From NCBI GenBank assembly GCA_965198905.1, contig OZ240678.1:2294001-2358000 (forward strand): a DNA stretch of 64,000 nt, written 5' to 3'. Position 1 is the stretch's first letter. Each line of letters starts with the position of its first letter. The stretch comes from CAHJWH01 sp965198905. Lineage in GTDB: Bacteria; Pseudomonadota; Alphaproteobacteria; Caulobacterales; Caulobacteraceae. Made by a program: the position numbers and the translations under genes. The notes beneath the pieces were generated by a model. That model saw only the letters and a program-made list of their open reading frames with translations. It ran no database searches and was not told the origin of the DNA. Shown here in pieces: positions 17,087 through 24,564 of the stretch.

Positions 17087-19171
17087 ATGAAGAAGTCCGT
17101 CCTGTTCGCCGCCTGCTGTGCAACGATCTTCTCTTCGGGCGCGGCGGGCGCGCAGACCGGGGCCGGCGACCGGGGGGCGCGGACGATCGACGGTGTTGTC
17201 GTGCCGGCGACCCCACACTATGGGACCTGGGGCTTCGATGTATCGGGGGAGGACAAGGCGATCCTCCCCGGCAACAACTTCTACGGCTACACCGACGGCG
17301 ATGCGGTGGCCAAGATCGTCATCCCGCAGGACCGGTCGAACTACGGGGCCTTCGCGCAACTGGCGGTGCTGTCGGAGGCCCGGGTGCACGCCATCCTCGC
17401 GCAAGCTTCCGCGAGCGCCGTCGCCGAACCCAGCACGTCGCCCGAAAAGATCGGGGCCTTCTACAAGGCGTTCATGGATCAGGCCCGCGCCGACAGCCTG
17501 GGCGCCAAGCCGATCAAGGCCGACCTCGAGGCTGTTCGAGCAGCGCCCGACAAGGCGGCCCTGGCGCGCCTGATGGGCGCCGAAAACGACGGCTTCTACG
17601 GCTCGCTCGTCGACGTCAGCATCGATACCGACGAGAAGGACCCCGACCACTACGCCGTGCACCTGTCGCAGTCGGGTCTCGGGCTGCCGGACCGCGACTA
17701 TTACCTGAAGCCCGATTTCGCGGCGAAGAAGGCGCTCTATCTGGATTACGTGACCAAGATGCTCGGCCTGATCGGCTGGAGCGACCCGGCCGGGACCGCC
17801 GCCAAGGTGGTCGCCTTCGAGACCCAGGTCGCCCAGGTCAGCCTGCCCCGGGAGGAGGAGCGCGACCCCGACAAGATCTACAACCCCATGAGCCTCACCG
17901 AACTCGAGGCGGCGGACCCGGGCTTCGCCTGGCGGCCCTATATGCAGGCGGCTGATCTGGGCGGTGTGCAGCGGGTGATCGTGCTGCAGACCACAGCGAT
18001 CAACAAGATCGCCGCACTCTATCAGCAGACCCCGCTCGACGTGCTGAAGGCGTGGGAGGCGGTTCGCGTGGCCGACGCGGCCGGACCCTACCTTTCCGAT
18101 GATTTCGTCCAGGCGGGCTTCCAGTTCCACAACAAGGGCCTTTCCGGCCAGCCGGAAATCCAGCCACGCTGGAAGCGCGGCGTACACGCCGTCGACGGCG
18201 GCATGGGCGAGGCGGTCGGCAAGATCTATGTGGCCCAGTACTTCCCGCCGGAGTCCAAGGCCAAGATGCAGCAGCTGGTGGCCGACCTGAAGGCCGCCTT
18301 CCGCGCTCGCATCGAGAACCTGACCTGGATGGGCCCGGCCACCAAGCAGGAGGCGCTGAAGAAGCTCGCGGGCTACACCGTCAAGATCGGCTATCCCGAC
18401 CACTTCCGCGACTATTCGGCCTTGGTGATCCGGCCCGACGACCTGACGGGCGACGTAGAGCGGTCCTCCGCCTTCGAATGGGCGCGCCAGGTTCATCGGA
18501 TGCACGGACCGGTGGACAAGTCTGAATGGGGCATGACCCCCCAGACGGTGAACGCCTACAACAACCCCGTGTGGAACGAGGTGGTGTTCCCCGCCGCCAT
18601 CCTGCAGCCGCCCTTCTTCGACCCGCACGCCGATCCGGCGATCAATTACGGCGCGATCGGCGGAGTCATTGGTCACGAGATGACCCACGGCTTCGATGAC
18701 GAGGGCCGCAAGTTCGACTCCACCGGGCGCCTGCGCGACTGGTGGACGGCGGAGGACGCCACGCGCTTCCAGCAGCGGGCGGATCGTCTGGGCGCCCAGT
18801 ACGACACCTACGTGCCCATCCCCGGTGGCGGACATGTGAACGGCAAGCTGACCATGGGTGAGAACATCGCCGATTCCGGCGGCATCAATCTGGCGCTCGA
18901 CGCCTACCACACCTCACTGGCCGGACAATCTGCGCCCATGGTGGGCGGCTATAGCGGCGATCAGCGGGTGTTCCTGGGCTGGGCTCAGGTGTGGCGGAGC
19001 AAGACGCGCGAGGACGCCCAGCGCCAGCGGCTGGTCACCGACCCGCATTCGCCCGACCAGTTCCGGGTCAATGGCGTGGTGCGCAACGTCGACGCCTGGT
19101 ATCCGGCGTTCAGGGTCACGCCGAGCGATGCGCTCTATCTCGCCCCCGATCAACGCGCCCACATCTGGTGA
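17087..19171 (+). CDS. M13 family zinc metallopeptidase (PepO/neprilysin-like)
   Basis: 694 residues with a signal peptide (MKKSVLFAACCATIFSSGAA, cleavage after GAQ). The N-terminal M13 domain opens GEDKAILPGNNFYGYTDGD, and the catalytic domain has the zinc motif VIGHEMTHGFDDEGRKFD and the third ligand in GENIADSGGINLALDAY. NAYNNPVWNEVVFPAAILQPP is also classic M13. It should cleave peptides in the periplasm. The C-terminus ends AHIW without the Cys seen in eukaryotic CxxW. A strong terminator follows about 130 bases later. Confidence 0.95.
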   Translation: MKKSVLFAACCATIFSSGAAGAQTGAGDRGARTIDGVVVPATPHYGTWGFDVSGEDKAILPGNNFYGYTDGDAVAKIVIPQDRSNYGAFAQLAVLSEARVHAILAQASASAVAEPSTSPEKIGAFYKAFMDQARADSLGAKPIKADLEAVRAAPDKAALARLMGAENDGFYGSLVDVSIDTDEKDPDHYAVHLSQSGLGLPDRDYYLKPDFAAKKALYLDYVTKMLGLIGWSDPAGTAAKVVAFETQVAQVSLPREEERDPDKIYNPMSLTELEAADPGFAWRPYMQAADLGGVQRVIVLQTTAINKIAALYQQTPLDVLKAWEAVRVADAAGPYLSDDFVQAGFQFHNKGLSGQPEIQPRWKRGVHAVDGGMGEAVGKIYVAQYFPPESKAKMQQLVADLKAAFRARIENLTWMGPATKQEALKKLAGYTVKIGYPDHFRDYSALVIRPDDLTGDVERSSAFEWARQVHRMHGPVDKSEWGMTPQTVNAYNNPVWNEVVFPAAILQPPFFDPHADPAINYGAIGGVIGHEMTHGFDDEGRKFDSTGRLRDWWTAEDATRFQQRADRLGAQYDTYVPIPGGGHVNGKLTMGENIADSGGINLALDAYHTSLAGQSAPMVGGYSGDQRVFLGWAQVWRSKTREDAQRQRLVTDPHSPDQFRVNGVVRNVDAWYPAFRVTPSDALYLAPDQRAHIW

Positions 19172-19288
19172 GCACTGTGAGCCTATCGTCGCCGGCTTGA
19201 CCACGAGCCCCGGACCTGCGCCGTTCATTACGCGGGTCCGGTGGGCAGGCACGGCCAATTTGACGGAATTGAAGATTTATCTGTGACT

Positions 19289-19410
19289 GAAAACCAAAAG
19301 GCCCGCCGCGGGGGACACGCGGCGGGCCAGATTTTTTCTTTGGTTTTTGAATAGAGGGCGTTTCCTCCCCGAAACGCCGGAGGCTCTAGCGTCTAGTGCG
19401 CCGTTACCTT
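19289..19410 (-). ncRNA. Candidate small RNA on the minus strand
   Basis: On the minus strand a consensus-like TTGACA lies at 19449-19444. About 17-19 bases further on there is a weak -10 (19426-19419). A perfect 8-bp hairpin follows (19378-19357, GGCGTTTC with GAAACGCC), then an A-rich linker and an 11-bp GC hairpin followed by TTTTGGTTTT. This promoter-stem-loop-terminator layout fits a small RNA of about 120 nt. The 69-codon frame across it starts upstream of the promoter and looks spurious. No family is recognised. Confidence 0.35.
19300..19328. terminator. Strong, probably bidirectional intrinsic terminator
   Basis: A perfect 11-bp GC-rich stem (19300-19310 with 19318-19328, 7-base loop). 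ATTTTTT follows on the plus strand and TTTTGGTTTT on the minus strand. It can end the M13 peptidase transcript and any minus-strand RNA from 19.4 kb. Confidence 0.85.
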
Positions 19411-19562
19411 CGCAAATATGTAAAGACGGCAAAATATGAACGCTGTCAACGCACCTCGGCGTGACTCGTCGATGAAGCCGCCACAATCGTTCTCAGAGGC
19501 TAGAAGAAGTTGACGTTGGTGTCACTAATTGGTGGGCGATATATGATGGGAGATGGGGGGCG

Positions 19563-19682
19563 ATGGCGAGGGAGAGGCTGAGACGGCGAGTGACTCGCCC
19601 GCGCGCCTATCTTGCGCTGGCGGCGCTTAGCGCCCTGCTCATGGCGAGTGGGGTGGCGACCCTCTACGCGCAAAGTCTGTAG
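19563..19682 (+). CDS. Hypothetical 39-residue single-TM protein
   Basis: A short frame starting MARERLRRRVTRPRAYLALA and ending in a hydrophobic run (AALSALLMASGVATLYAQSL). A basic N-terminus and one membrane helix suggest a small inner-membrane protein, positive side in. GGAGATGGGGGG upstream could serve as a ribosome site. It lies between a terminator and the convergent sciP, with a sciP terminator after it. No family is recognised, and it is too short to be sure it is real. Confidence 0.35.
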   Translation: MARERLRRRVTRPRAYLALAALSALLMASGVATLYAQSL

Positions 19683-19701
19683 TCGGCGACCCAAACGCGA
19701 A

Positions 19702-19730
19702 ACGGCCGGACCCTGGGTGGGTCCGGCCGT
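19702..19730 (-). terminator. Intrinsic terminator for sciP
   Basis: A perfect 12-bp stem (19702-19713 with 19719-19730, 5-base loop), 20 bases after the sciP stop. On the minus strand it is followed by TTTCGCGTTT, a weak U-tract. Confidence 0.65.
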
Positions 19731-19749
19731 CATGTCGCCGGAAACGGCG

Positions 19750-20031
19750 TCAGCGGTATTGCTGGATGCGGGTCGTGCGCAGGCCAGCGAGCCCGTGCCG
19801 CTCGATGGACTGCTGCCAGCAGGCAAACTCCTCGTCGGTGAGCTTGTAGCGTCTGCAGGCGTCTTCCATGGTCAGCAGCCCGCCTCGAACGGCCGCCACC
19901 ACCTCGGCCTTGCGCCGGATCACCCATCGCTGGGTGTTGGCCGGAGGCAGGTCGTCGAGGGTGAGCCGGGCGCCCGTGGGCCCCACGACATACCGCTCGC
20001 CCCTGGAGTCCAGCCGTTGCGCTTGGAGCAT
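19750..20031 (-). CDS. sciP: CtrA inhibitor SciP (DUF1153)
   Basis: A 93-residue protein closely resembling Caulobacter SciP. It contains PPANTQRWVIRRKAEVVAAV, RGGLLTMEDACRRYKLTDEE and the conserved C-terminus GLAGLRTTRIQQYR. SciP has a small helix-turn-helix fold and binds CtrA to block activation of CtrA targets in G1. The position next to the hook operon gene flgE matches Caulobacter. A TTAA-N7-TTAT CtrA-like box lies 50-65 bases upstream, consistent with known CtrA activation of sciP. The start MLQAQRL was chosen by ORF limits; it is slightly divergent from Caulobacter before RYVVGP. Confidence 0.95.
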   Translation of the reverse strand: MLQAQRLDSRGERYVVGPTGARLTLDDLPPANTQRWVIRRKAEVVAAVRGGLLTMEDACRRYKLTDEEFACWQQSIERHGLAGLRTTRIQQYR

Positions 20032-20081
20032 CTTTCTACGCCCTTCTGATCACCTGTGGCATGCAAGATAGCCCATCGGGC

Positions 20082-20096
20082 ATAACGTGCATTTAA
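20082..20096 (-). promoter_or_regulatory. CtrA-box-like site upstream of sciP
   Basis: On the minus strand TTAA (20096-20093), seven bases, TTAT (20085-20082): seven of eight consensus positions. It is oriented toward sciP, about 50 bases before its ATG. The assignment is by motif and by known CtrA control of sciP. Confidence 0.55.
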
Positions 20097-20171
20097 CGCC
20101 ATTAGTAAAGAAGCTCATAATCGTGGTGTCTCTTTCTGGGACATTCATCAGATGCAGCGGAGATTCACGGG

Positions 20172-20186
20172 TTAGTTTCCGTTTAC
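20172..20186 (+). promoter_or_regulatory. Second CtrA-box-like site between flgE and sciP
   Basis: TTAG-N7-TTAC on the plus strand, with the same half-sites and spacing as the fliF box. It lies just past the flgE stop, 140 bases upstream of sciP and oriented away from it. Its function is unclear. Confidence 0.3.
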
Positions 20187-20191
20187 TTTCG

Positions 20192-21628
20192 TTACTGCTT
20201 GATGCTTATAAGTGTTTGTAGCATTTGATCTGAGGTGGTGAGGATCTTGGTGGAGGCGGCGTAGGCCTGCTGGGTGACGATCAGGCCGGCGAACTCCTGG
20301 CTGAGGTCCACGGTGGAGGACTCGAGCGTGGAGGGCGAGATGGTCCCCGCGCCGCCGGAGCCGGCGGTCTTCAGGTTGAAGCTGCCGCTGGTGGAGGACA
20401 CCTGGTAGTTGTCGCCCGACACCGACTTCAGCCCGTCGGGGTTCTGAAAGGTCGCCAGCGCCACCTGGGCGATCTTGCGCGACACGCCGTTGTCGTAGAC
20501 GGCGGTGACGAAGCCCTGATTGTCGATATCCACGCTGGTCAGGTTGCCGAACTGGGTGCCGTTGGTCTCCACCGACTGGGTGACCGAGGCGCTGGCGTAC
20601 TGGCTGAGGCCCCCCGGCGACTTGTTGACGTTGAACGCCATGCTCTGGGCCGCCACCCCAAGGCTCGATCCCCACGACACCTGGCCGGCGCCCGGCGCGG
20701 TGGTGGAGGCGCCGATGTTCAGGGTCGGGCCGGTGGCGCCCAGCGGCGTGGAGAAGGCGGCCGACTGGAACAGGGTCGATCCGGTCATGTCGATGGTGCC
20801 GTCGGCGTTGAACTGCACCGTGCCGGTGGCGACCTGGCCGTCGATCAGGCCCGAGCCTTCCTGGACGTTGCTGGCGGGGCTGGCCACCAGCTCCGCGTCC
20901 CAGGTGTTGGCGGTGGTGGACTTCATCAGGTTCAGCTCCAGGGTGCGCTGGCCGCCCTGGCTGTCGGACACCGGCACCGAGATGGAGAAGTCCGGCTTGG
21001 TGCCGGTGGTGTTGTCGGCGTCGTAGGCGGCCATGCTGGTGGAGGCGCTCGACGCGCTGTAGACCCCCGCCGTCACCGCCGCATTGACGGTCTGGGCGGC
21101 GTTTAGGTTGGCGTTCAACGAGAGCTCGGTGGTCGGCGTGGCGGTGCCGCCCACATCGCCAACATTGATGGTCTGCAGCGAGGCGAGGTTGGACGGGTCC
21201 ACTGTCACCGTGCCGTCCGAACTGACCGGATAGCCCTGAAGATAGCCGCCCGCGGAGTTCTGCAGGTAGCCTGAGGCGTCCAGCGTGAAGGACCCCGCCC
21301 GGGTAAAGTTGCGCGTGTCGGTGATGCTGGGATCGGCGTTGGTCGTGGTGACGAAGAAGCCCTGGCCGGAGATGGCGAGGTCGGTGTTGGAGGAGGTCTC
21401 CTGCAGGTTGCCCTGCTGAGTGACCAGCTGGCGCGTTGTGGCCAGCACGCCCCCGGCGTCGTAGTCGCCCCGCACCGTGGAATTGGTGACGATGTCGCCG
21501 AACTCGGTGTCGGCGGTCTTGTAGCCCACCGTATTGGCGTTGGAGATGTTGTCGGAGATGGTGGCCAGGGCGGCCGAATTGGCCACCAGGCTGGAGACGC
21601 CGGCGAGCAGGGCGCTGTTGATGCTCAT
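20192..21628 (-). CDS. flgE: Flagellar hook protein FlgE
   Basis: 478 residues. The N-terminal rod/hook motif SLVANSAALATISDNISNAN plus TVGYKT and the C-terminal heptad motif (FAGLIVTQQAYAASTKILTT, ending SDQMLQTLISIKQ) define the rod/hook family. The FTRAGSFTLDASGYLQN beta segment is standard. Its long Thr/Ser/Ala-rich central domain fits hook protein rather than rod. It polymerises into the hook outside the cell and is exported without a signal peptide. It lies 67 bases downstream of flgD in the same direction. Confidence 0.96.
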   Translation of the reverse strand: MSINSALLAGVSSLVANSAALATISDNISNANTVGYKTADTEFGDIVTNSTVRGDYDAGGVLATTRQLVTQQGNLQETSSNTDLAISGQGFFVTTTNADPSITDTRNFTRAGSFTLDASGYLQNSAGGYLQGYPVSSDGTVTVDPSNLASLQTINVGDVGGTATPTTELSLNANLNAAQTVNAAVTAGVYSASSASTSMAAYDADNTTGTKPDFSISVPVSDSQGGQRTLELNLMKSTTANTWDAELVASPASNVQEGSGLIDGQVATGTVQFNADGTIDMTGSTLFQSAAFSTPLGATGPTLNIGASTTAPGAGQVSWGSSLGVAAQSMAFNVNKSPGGLSQYASASVTQSVETNGTQFGNLTSVDIDNQGFVTAVYDNGVSRKIAQVALATFQNPDGLKSVSGDNYQVSSTSGSFNLKTAGSGGAGTISPSTLESSTVDLSQEFAGLIVTQQAYAASTKILTTSDQMLQTLISIKQ

Positions 21629-21695
21629 GACTGGGTTCCTTGAAGCGTTTGTGGCTTGGATGGCGGGCTGAAGAGGCGGAGCTGAAGGCGGCGGA

Positions 21696-22421
21696 TCATG
21701 AACCGCCTACGTTGGTGATGGCGGAGACCGGCACCTGGCTCGAGCCGATGGTCACCATCGTGGCGCCGTTGACCTGCTGCACCGAACTGGCGGTGCCGCT
21801 CACCGAGAGGACGGGGGTGATGGTCCCGCCGCTGGCGTCCTGGGCGGCCACGGACAGGGTGTAGGTCCCGCCGGGCAGCTGCACGCCGGAGCTGGACTGG
21901 CCGTTCCAGGAGAAGCTGTTGGTTCCGGAGGCGAAGCTCGGCGCGGTGCCGGTGTAGACCACCTGGCCCGTGGAGTTGCTGACCGAGACGGTGGCGGTCG
22001 AGGCGGCGTTGGGCAGGGTGTAGGTCCAGTTGGCCGCGCCGTTCGCAAGGGTCGCGGTGGCGCTGGTGGCGGTGACCTGCTTGCCGATCAGGTTGACCGC
22101 GCTCGACACGCCGGAAGAGGGCGAGGCGCTGACCAGCTGCTGCAGCAGCTGGTTGGACAGCAGCTGCTGCTGCACCCCGGTCATCTGCACCAGCTCGGTG
22201 GTGAACTGGTTGGGGTCCATGGGCGAAGAGGGGTCCTGGTTCTGCAGCTGGGTGGTGAGCAGGGTCAGGAAGGTCTGGTAGGAGGTGGAAAGGCTCGACG
22301 CCCCGCTGGCCAGGTCGGCCGCCGTGCCCGTGGTGGCTTTGCTGGAGGTGGTGGTCGCCGCCGTGCTGCTCGTCGCGGTGGTGGTGGGCTGGCTGGCCAG
22401 GTAGTTGGTGATGGTGCTCAT
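21696..22421 (-). CDS. flgD: Flagellar hook cap/assembly protein FlgD
   Basis: About 241 residues. The N-terminal domain has LSTSYQTFLTLLTTQLQNQD and PSSPMDPNQFTTELVQMTGV, the hallmark of FlgD. It is followed by a Tudor/FnIII-like beta region with FSWNGQSSSGVQLPGGTYTL. FlgD caps the growing hook and is replaced by hook-associated protein. The ATG at 22421 (MSTITNYLASQ) is preferred over an upstream frame that reads into fliK. It begins 10 bases after the fliK stop. Confidence 0.95.
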   Translation of the reverse strand: MSTITNYLASQPTTTATSSTAATTTSSKATTGTAADLASGASSLSTSYQTFLTLLTTQLQNQDPSSPMDPNQFTTELVQMTGVQQQLLSNQLLQQLVSASPSSGVSSAVNLIGKQVTATSATATLANGAANWTYTLPNAASTATVSVSNSTGQVVYTGTAPSFASGTNSFSWNGQSSSGVQLPGGTYTLSVAAQDASGGTITPVLSVSGTASSVQQVNGATMVTIGSSQVPVSAITNVGGS

Positions 22422-22431
22422 GGACTGATCC

Positions 22432-24411
22432 TCAGATCCGGATGTCGAGGCGGCTGTCGGCGCCGTTGGGGGGCCACGCGGCGCTATCGGCTGCAGCCAG
22501 GGCGTCGCCGGCGGTGAAGGCGGTGCTCGCCGACCGGCGGCCGCCGCCGGTCTGGCCGCCCGCTCCGCCAAACGCGTTCCCGAACCCGCCGCCGAACCCA
22601 CCCAGGGCCTGCCCGCCCGCCTGCGCGACGCTGGCGGTCTGGGCGCTCGGCGTGGTCGAGAAGGCGAAGCCGCCCGCCGGGACCGTGAAGCCCGCCTGCT
22701 CCAGCACGCTCTTCAGCTCGCCCGCGTGGGCGCTGAGCGCGCTGGCGGTGCGGGCGTCGGCGAAGGCCAGGCTGGCGGTCAGCTGGCGGTCCGCGCCGAT
22801 GGAGACGGTCACGTCCACCTGGCCGAGCCCGAGCGGGTTCAGCTCCAGCTTGAAGCGACTGGCCCCGCCGGCGAGCTTGCTCGCCATCTGCGCGGCCAGG
22901 TCGGCGGCGGAGGCGGACAGGGGCGTGGCGACGGTCGCCGCCGGGGCGCCGCCGGCTGGCTGGGGAGCTGCGGCGGGAACGAAGCCCGCCGCGCCGAGCT
23001 GGCTCGAAGCGTCCGGCGTCGCCGCATCGGCCGCATCGTCGTCATCGCCGGTCGCCGGACTTTGCGCGCCGGGCCCTTGCCCCGCGGCTAAGGCCAGCTC
23101 GGCCGTGGCGGGCGCGGCGGCCGGCTGAACGCTCGATGGGGTCGCCTGGGGCGTTTTCGCCACCACGGTTGCGGGCGCGGACTTGCCGCGGGAGGGGGCG
23201 ACGGTCTGTGTCTTCGACCCGGCTGACGCAGGCGTCGCCTGGGCGCTGATCCGGCTCGCCCCCGTCCCCGCCACGCTGTCGAGCAGGGGCTGCGCGGCTG
23301 CGGCGGTGGCAGGCGCGGGGGCTGCAGCGGGGGGCGGTGTGCCGGCCTGCGCGTCGGGCTGGAGAGGCGAGGCGGCGAGCATCTGCGCGCCCGCGACAGT
23401 CGCGTCTGTCGCCGCGGCCGCCGCGATGGGGCTCGGCGAAGGCGGCGTGATCGGCGCGGCGCCCGCCATCGCGATCTTCGGCGGCGTGGTCGTTGAACCG
23501 TCCTTGTCTGCGAGGCTGACCTCGGAAGAGCTTGCGGCGGCGGTCGTCGGGAGCGGGGTTTCGCGGGCGGTGAGGCGGGCCGCGCGCGCCGGCAGCGGGT
23601 CGACGGCGGTCGGGAGCAGGGCGGGCTCGCCCGAAGCAGGCGCCGCCAGAACGAGAGGAGGCTCGGCCGGGCCCGTCACGGCCTGCGTCGCCGGCGGGAG
23701 GCCTCGACTCAGCCCGTCGGGAAGGGCCGTCGCCGTCTGGAGCGTCGTCGGCACGGCGGCTGTCGTTCCCAACGAGGCCTGGGCGGTCGGCGTCGCGGCT
23801 GCGGCCGTCGACGCAACGGCGTTCTTCGACGATGCGCCTGCGTGGCCCTTGGCCGCCCGGCTTGGACCCGGCTTTGCAGTGATGAGGGGCGCCTCGGAGT
23901 CGGCCGGGTCCGCCGCCGTTCCTGATCCAGGTTTCACCCCAGCTACGGAGACCAGGGCTGCTGGCGGGGTGGCGAGGGTGTTGACCGTCGAGCTGTGGAC
24001 GCCACCGGTGGATTGCGGGAGCCGACCCGCCAGTCCCGAACGAGCTGCGCCGACGATCGGATCGGCGCCCGTCGACGCCTTGCCCACCAGGCCCGGCGCC
24101 GGTGCGATCGAGATCGGATCGGCGCCCGTCGACGCCTTGCGCACCAGGCCCGGCGCCGGTGCGATCGAGACCGGATCGGCGACCGTCGACGCCTTGCCCA
24201 CCAGGCTCGGCGCCGATGTGCTGACGCCCGGAGCGCTCGGAAGCGTCTTGCTGATCGCCGACGGCCCGAGCGTGCTCATCGTCGCCGGCGCCGCGGCGCC
24301 CGGATCGTCCAGCAGGGCGTCGAAGCCGCCGACGGAGGCGGCGGGATCGTAAGCTCTCCCGGGCAGGCCGGGCTTGGCGGTCGAAGCGGCGCTGGTGGGA
24401 AGGAGCGACAT
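22432..24411 (-). CDS. fliK: Flagellar hook-length control protein FliK
   Basis: 659 residues. A long Ala/Pro/Thr-rich disordered ruler region (about 1-500) is followed by the FliK C-terminal domain with FKLELNPLGLGQVDVTVSIG and LSAHAGELKSVLEQAGF, then a Gly-rich tail. FliK is secreted while the hook grows and switches export specificity at the right hook length. A 19-residue unit is repeated about three times near residues 65-120. It is first in the hook operon, with a sigma-54 promoter only 14 bases before the ATG. The next in-frame ATG is far downstream. The equivalent Caulobacter gene is flaN. Confidence 0.9.
   Translation of the reverse strand: MSLLPTSAASTAKPGLPGRAYDPAASVGGFDALLDDPGAAAPATMSTLGPSAISKTLPSAPGVSTSAPSLVGKASTVADPVSIAPAPGLVRKASTGADPISIAPAPGLVGKASTGADPIVGAARSGLAGRLPQSTGGVHSSTVNTLATPPAALVSVAGVKPGSGTAADPADSEAPLITAKPGPSRAAKGHAGASSKNAVASTAAAATPTAQASLGTTAAVPTTLQTATALPDGLSRGLPPATQAVTGPAEPPLVLAAPASGEPALLPTAVDPLPARAARLTARETPLPTTAAASSSEVSLADKDGSTTTPPKIAMAGAAPITPPSPSPIAAAAATDATVAGAQMLAASPLQPDAQAGTPPPAAAPAPATAAAAQPLLDSVAGTGASRISAQATPASAGSKTQTVAPSRGKSAPATVVAKTPQATPSSVQPAAAPATAELALAAGQGPGAQSPATGDDDDAADAATPDASSQLGAAGFVPAAAPQPAGGAPAATVATPLSASAADLAAQMASKLAGGASRFKLELNPLGLGQVDVTVSIGADRQLTASLAFADARTASALSAHAGELKSVLEQAGFTVPAGGFAFSTTPSAQTASVAQAGGQALGGFGGGFGNAFGGAGGQTGGGRRSASTAFTAGDALAAADSAAWPPNGADSRLDIRI
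24055..24220 (-). repeat. 57-bp tandem repeat inside fliK
   Basis: About three copies of a 57-bp unit encoding LVGKASTGADPISIAPAPG and close variants. It is in frame and lies in the disordered ruler region. Copy-number change would alter FliK length without a frameshift. Confidence 0.85.
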
Positions 24412-24424
24412 CGACGCTGCTCAG

Positions 24425-24440
24425 AGCAACGCCCGCGCCA
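24425..24440 (-). promoter_or_regulatory. Sigma-54 promoter of the hook operon
   Basis: The minus strand reads TGGCGCGGGCGTTGCT, matching TGGCACG-N4-TTGC with ten bases between the GG and GC doublets. It faces fliK. The predicted transcription start (about 24415) is only about four bases before the ATG at 24411. FlbD, encoded in this window, would be the activator. Confidence 0.85.
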
Positions 24441-24513
24441 CCCGCCGTTAACCCGCGCGCACCTGGGGCGGTTGGATTCGGCGGCGCAGTCTTAATCTTC
24501 CCACACGATGGGT

Positions 24514-24531
24514 GCGGCGGATTCTGCCGCC
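24514..24531. promoter_or_regulatory. Candidate FlbD (ftr-like) enhancer palindrome
   Basis: A GC palindrome (GGCGGCAGAATCCGCCGC on the minus strand) about 100 bases upstream of the predicted hook-operon start, the usual distance for ftr enhancers. The match to a published ftr consensus is from memory and partial. Confidence 0.35.
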
Positions 24532-24564
24532 TTGGGCTGGCGGAGCGTCAAAAGCTGCCGGGCG

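Noticed and set aside
19277..19486. A 69-residue minus-strand frame
   Set aside because: It runs through the terminator stem and has no family or membrane signal.
24055..24220. CRISPR-like spacing of repeats
   Set aside because: The units are directly adjacent, in frame and without spacers, so it is a coding tandem repeat.
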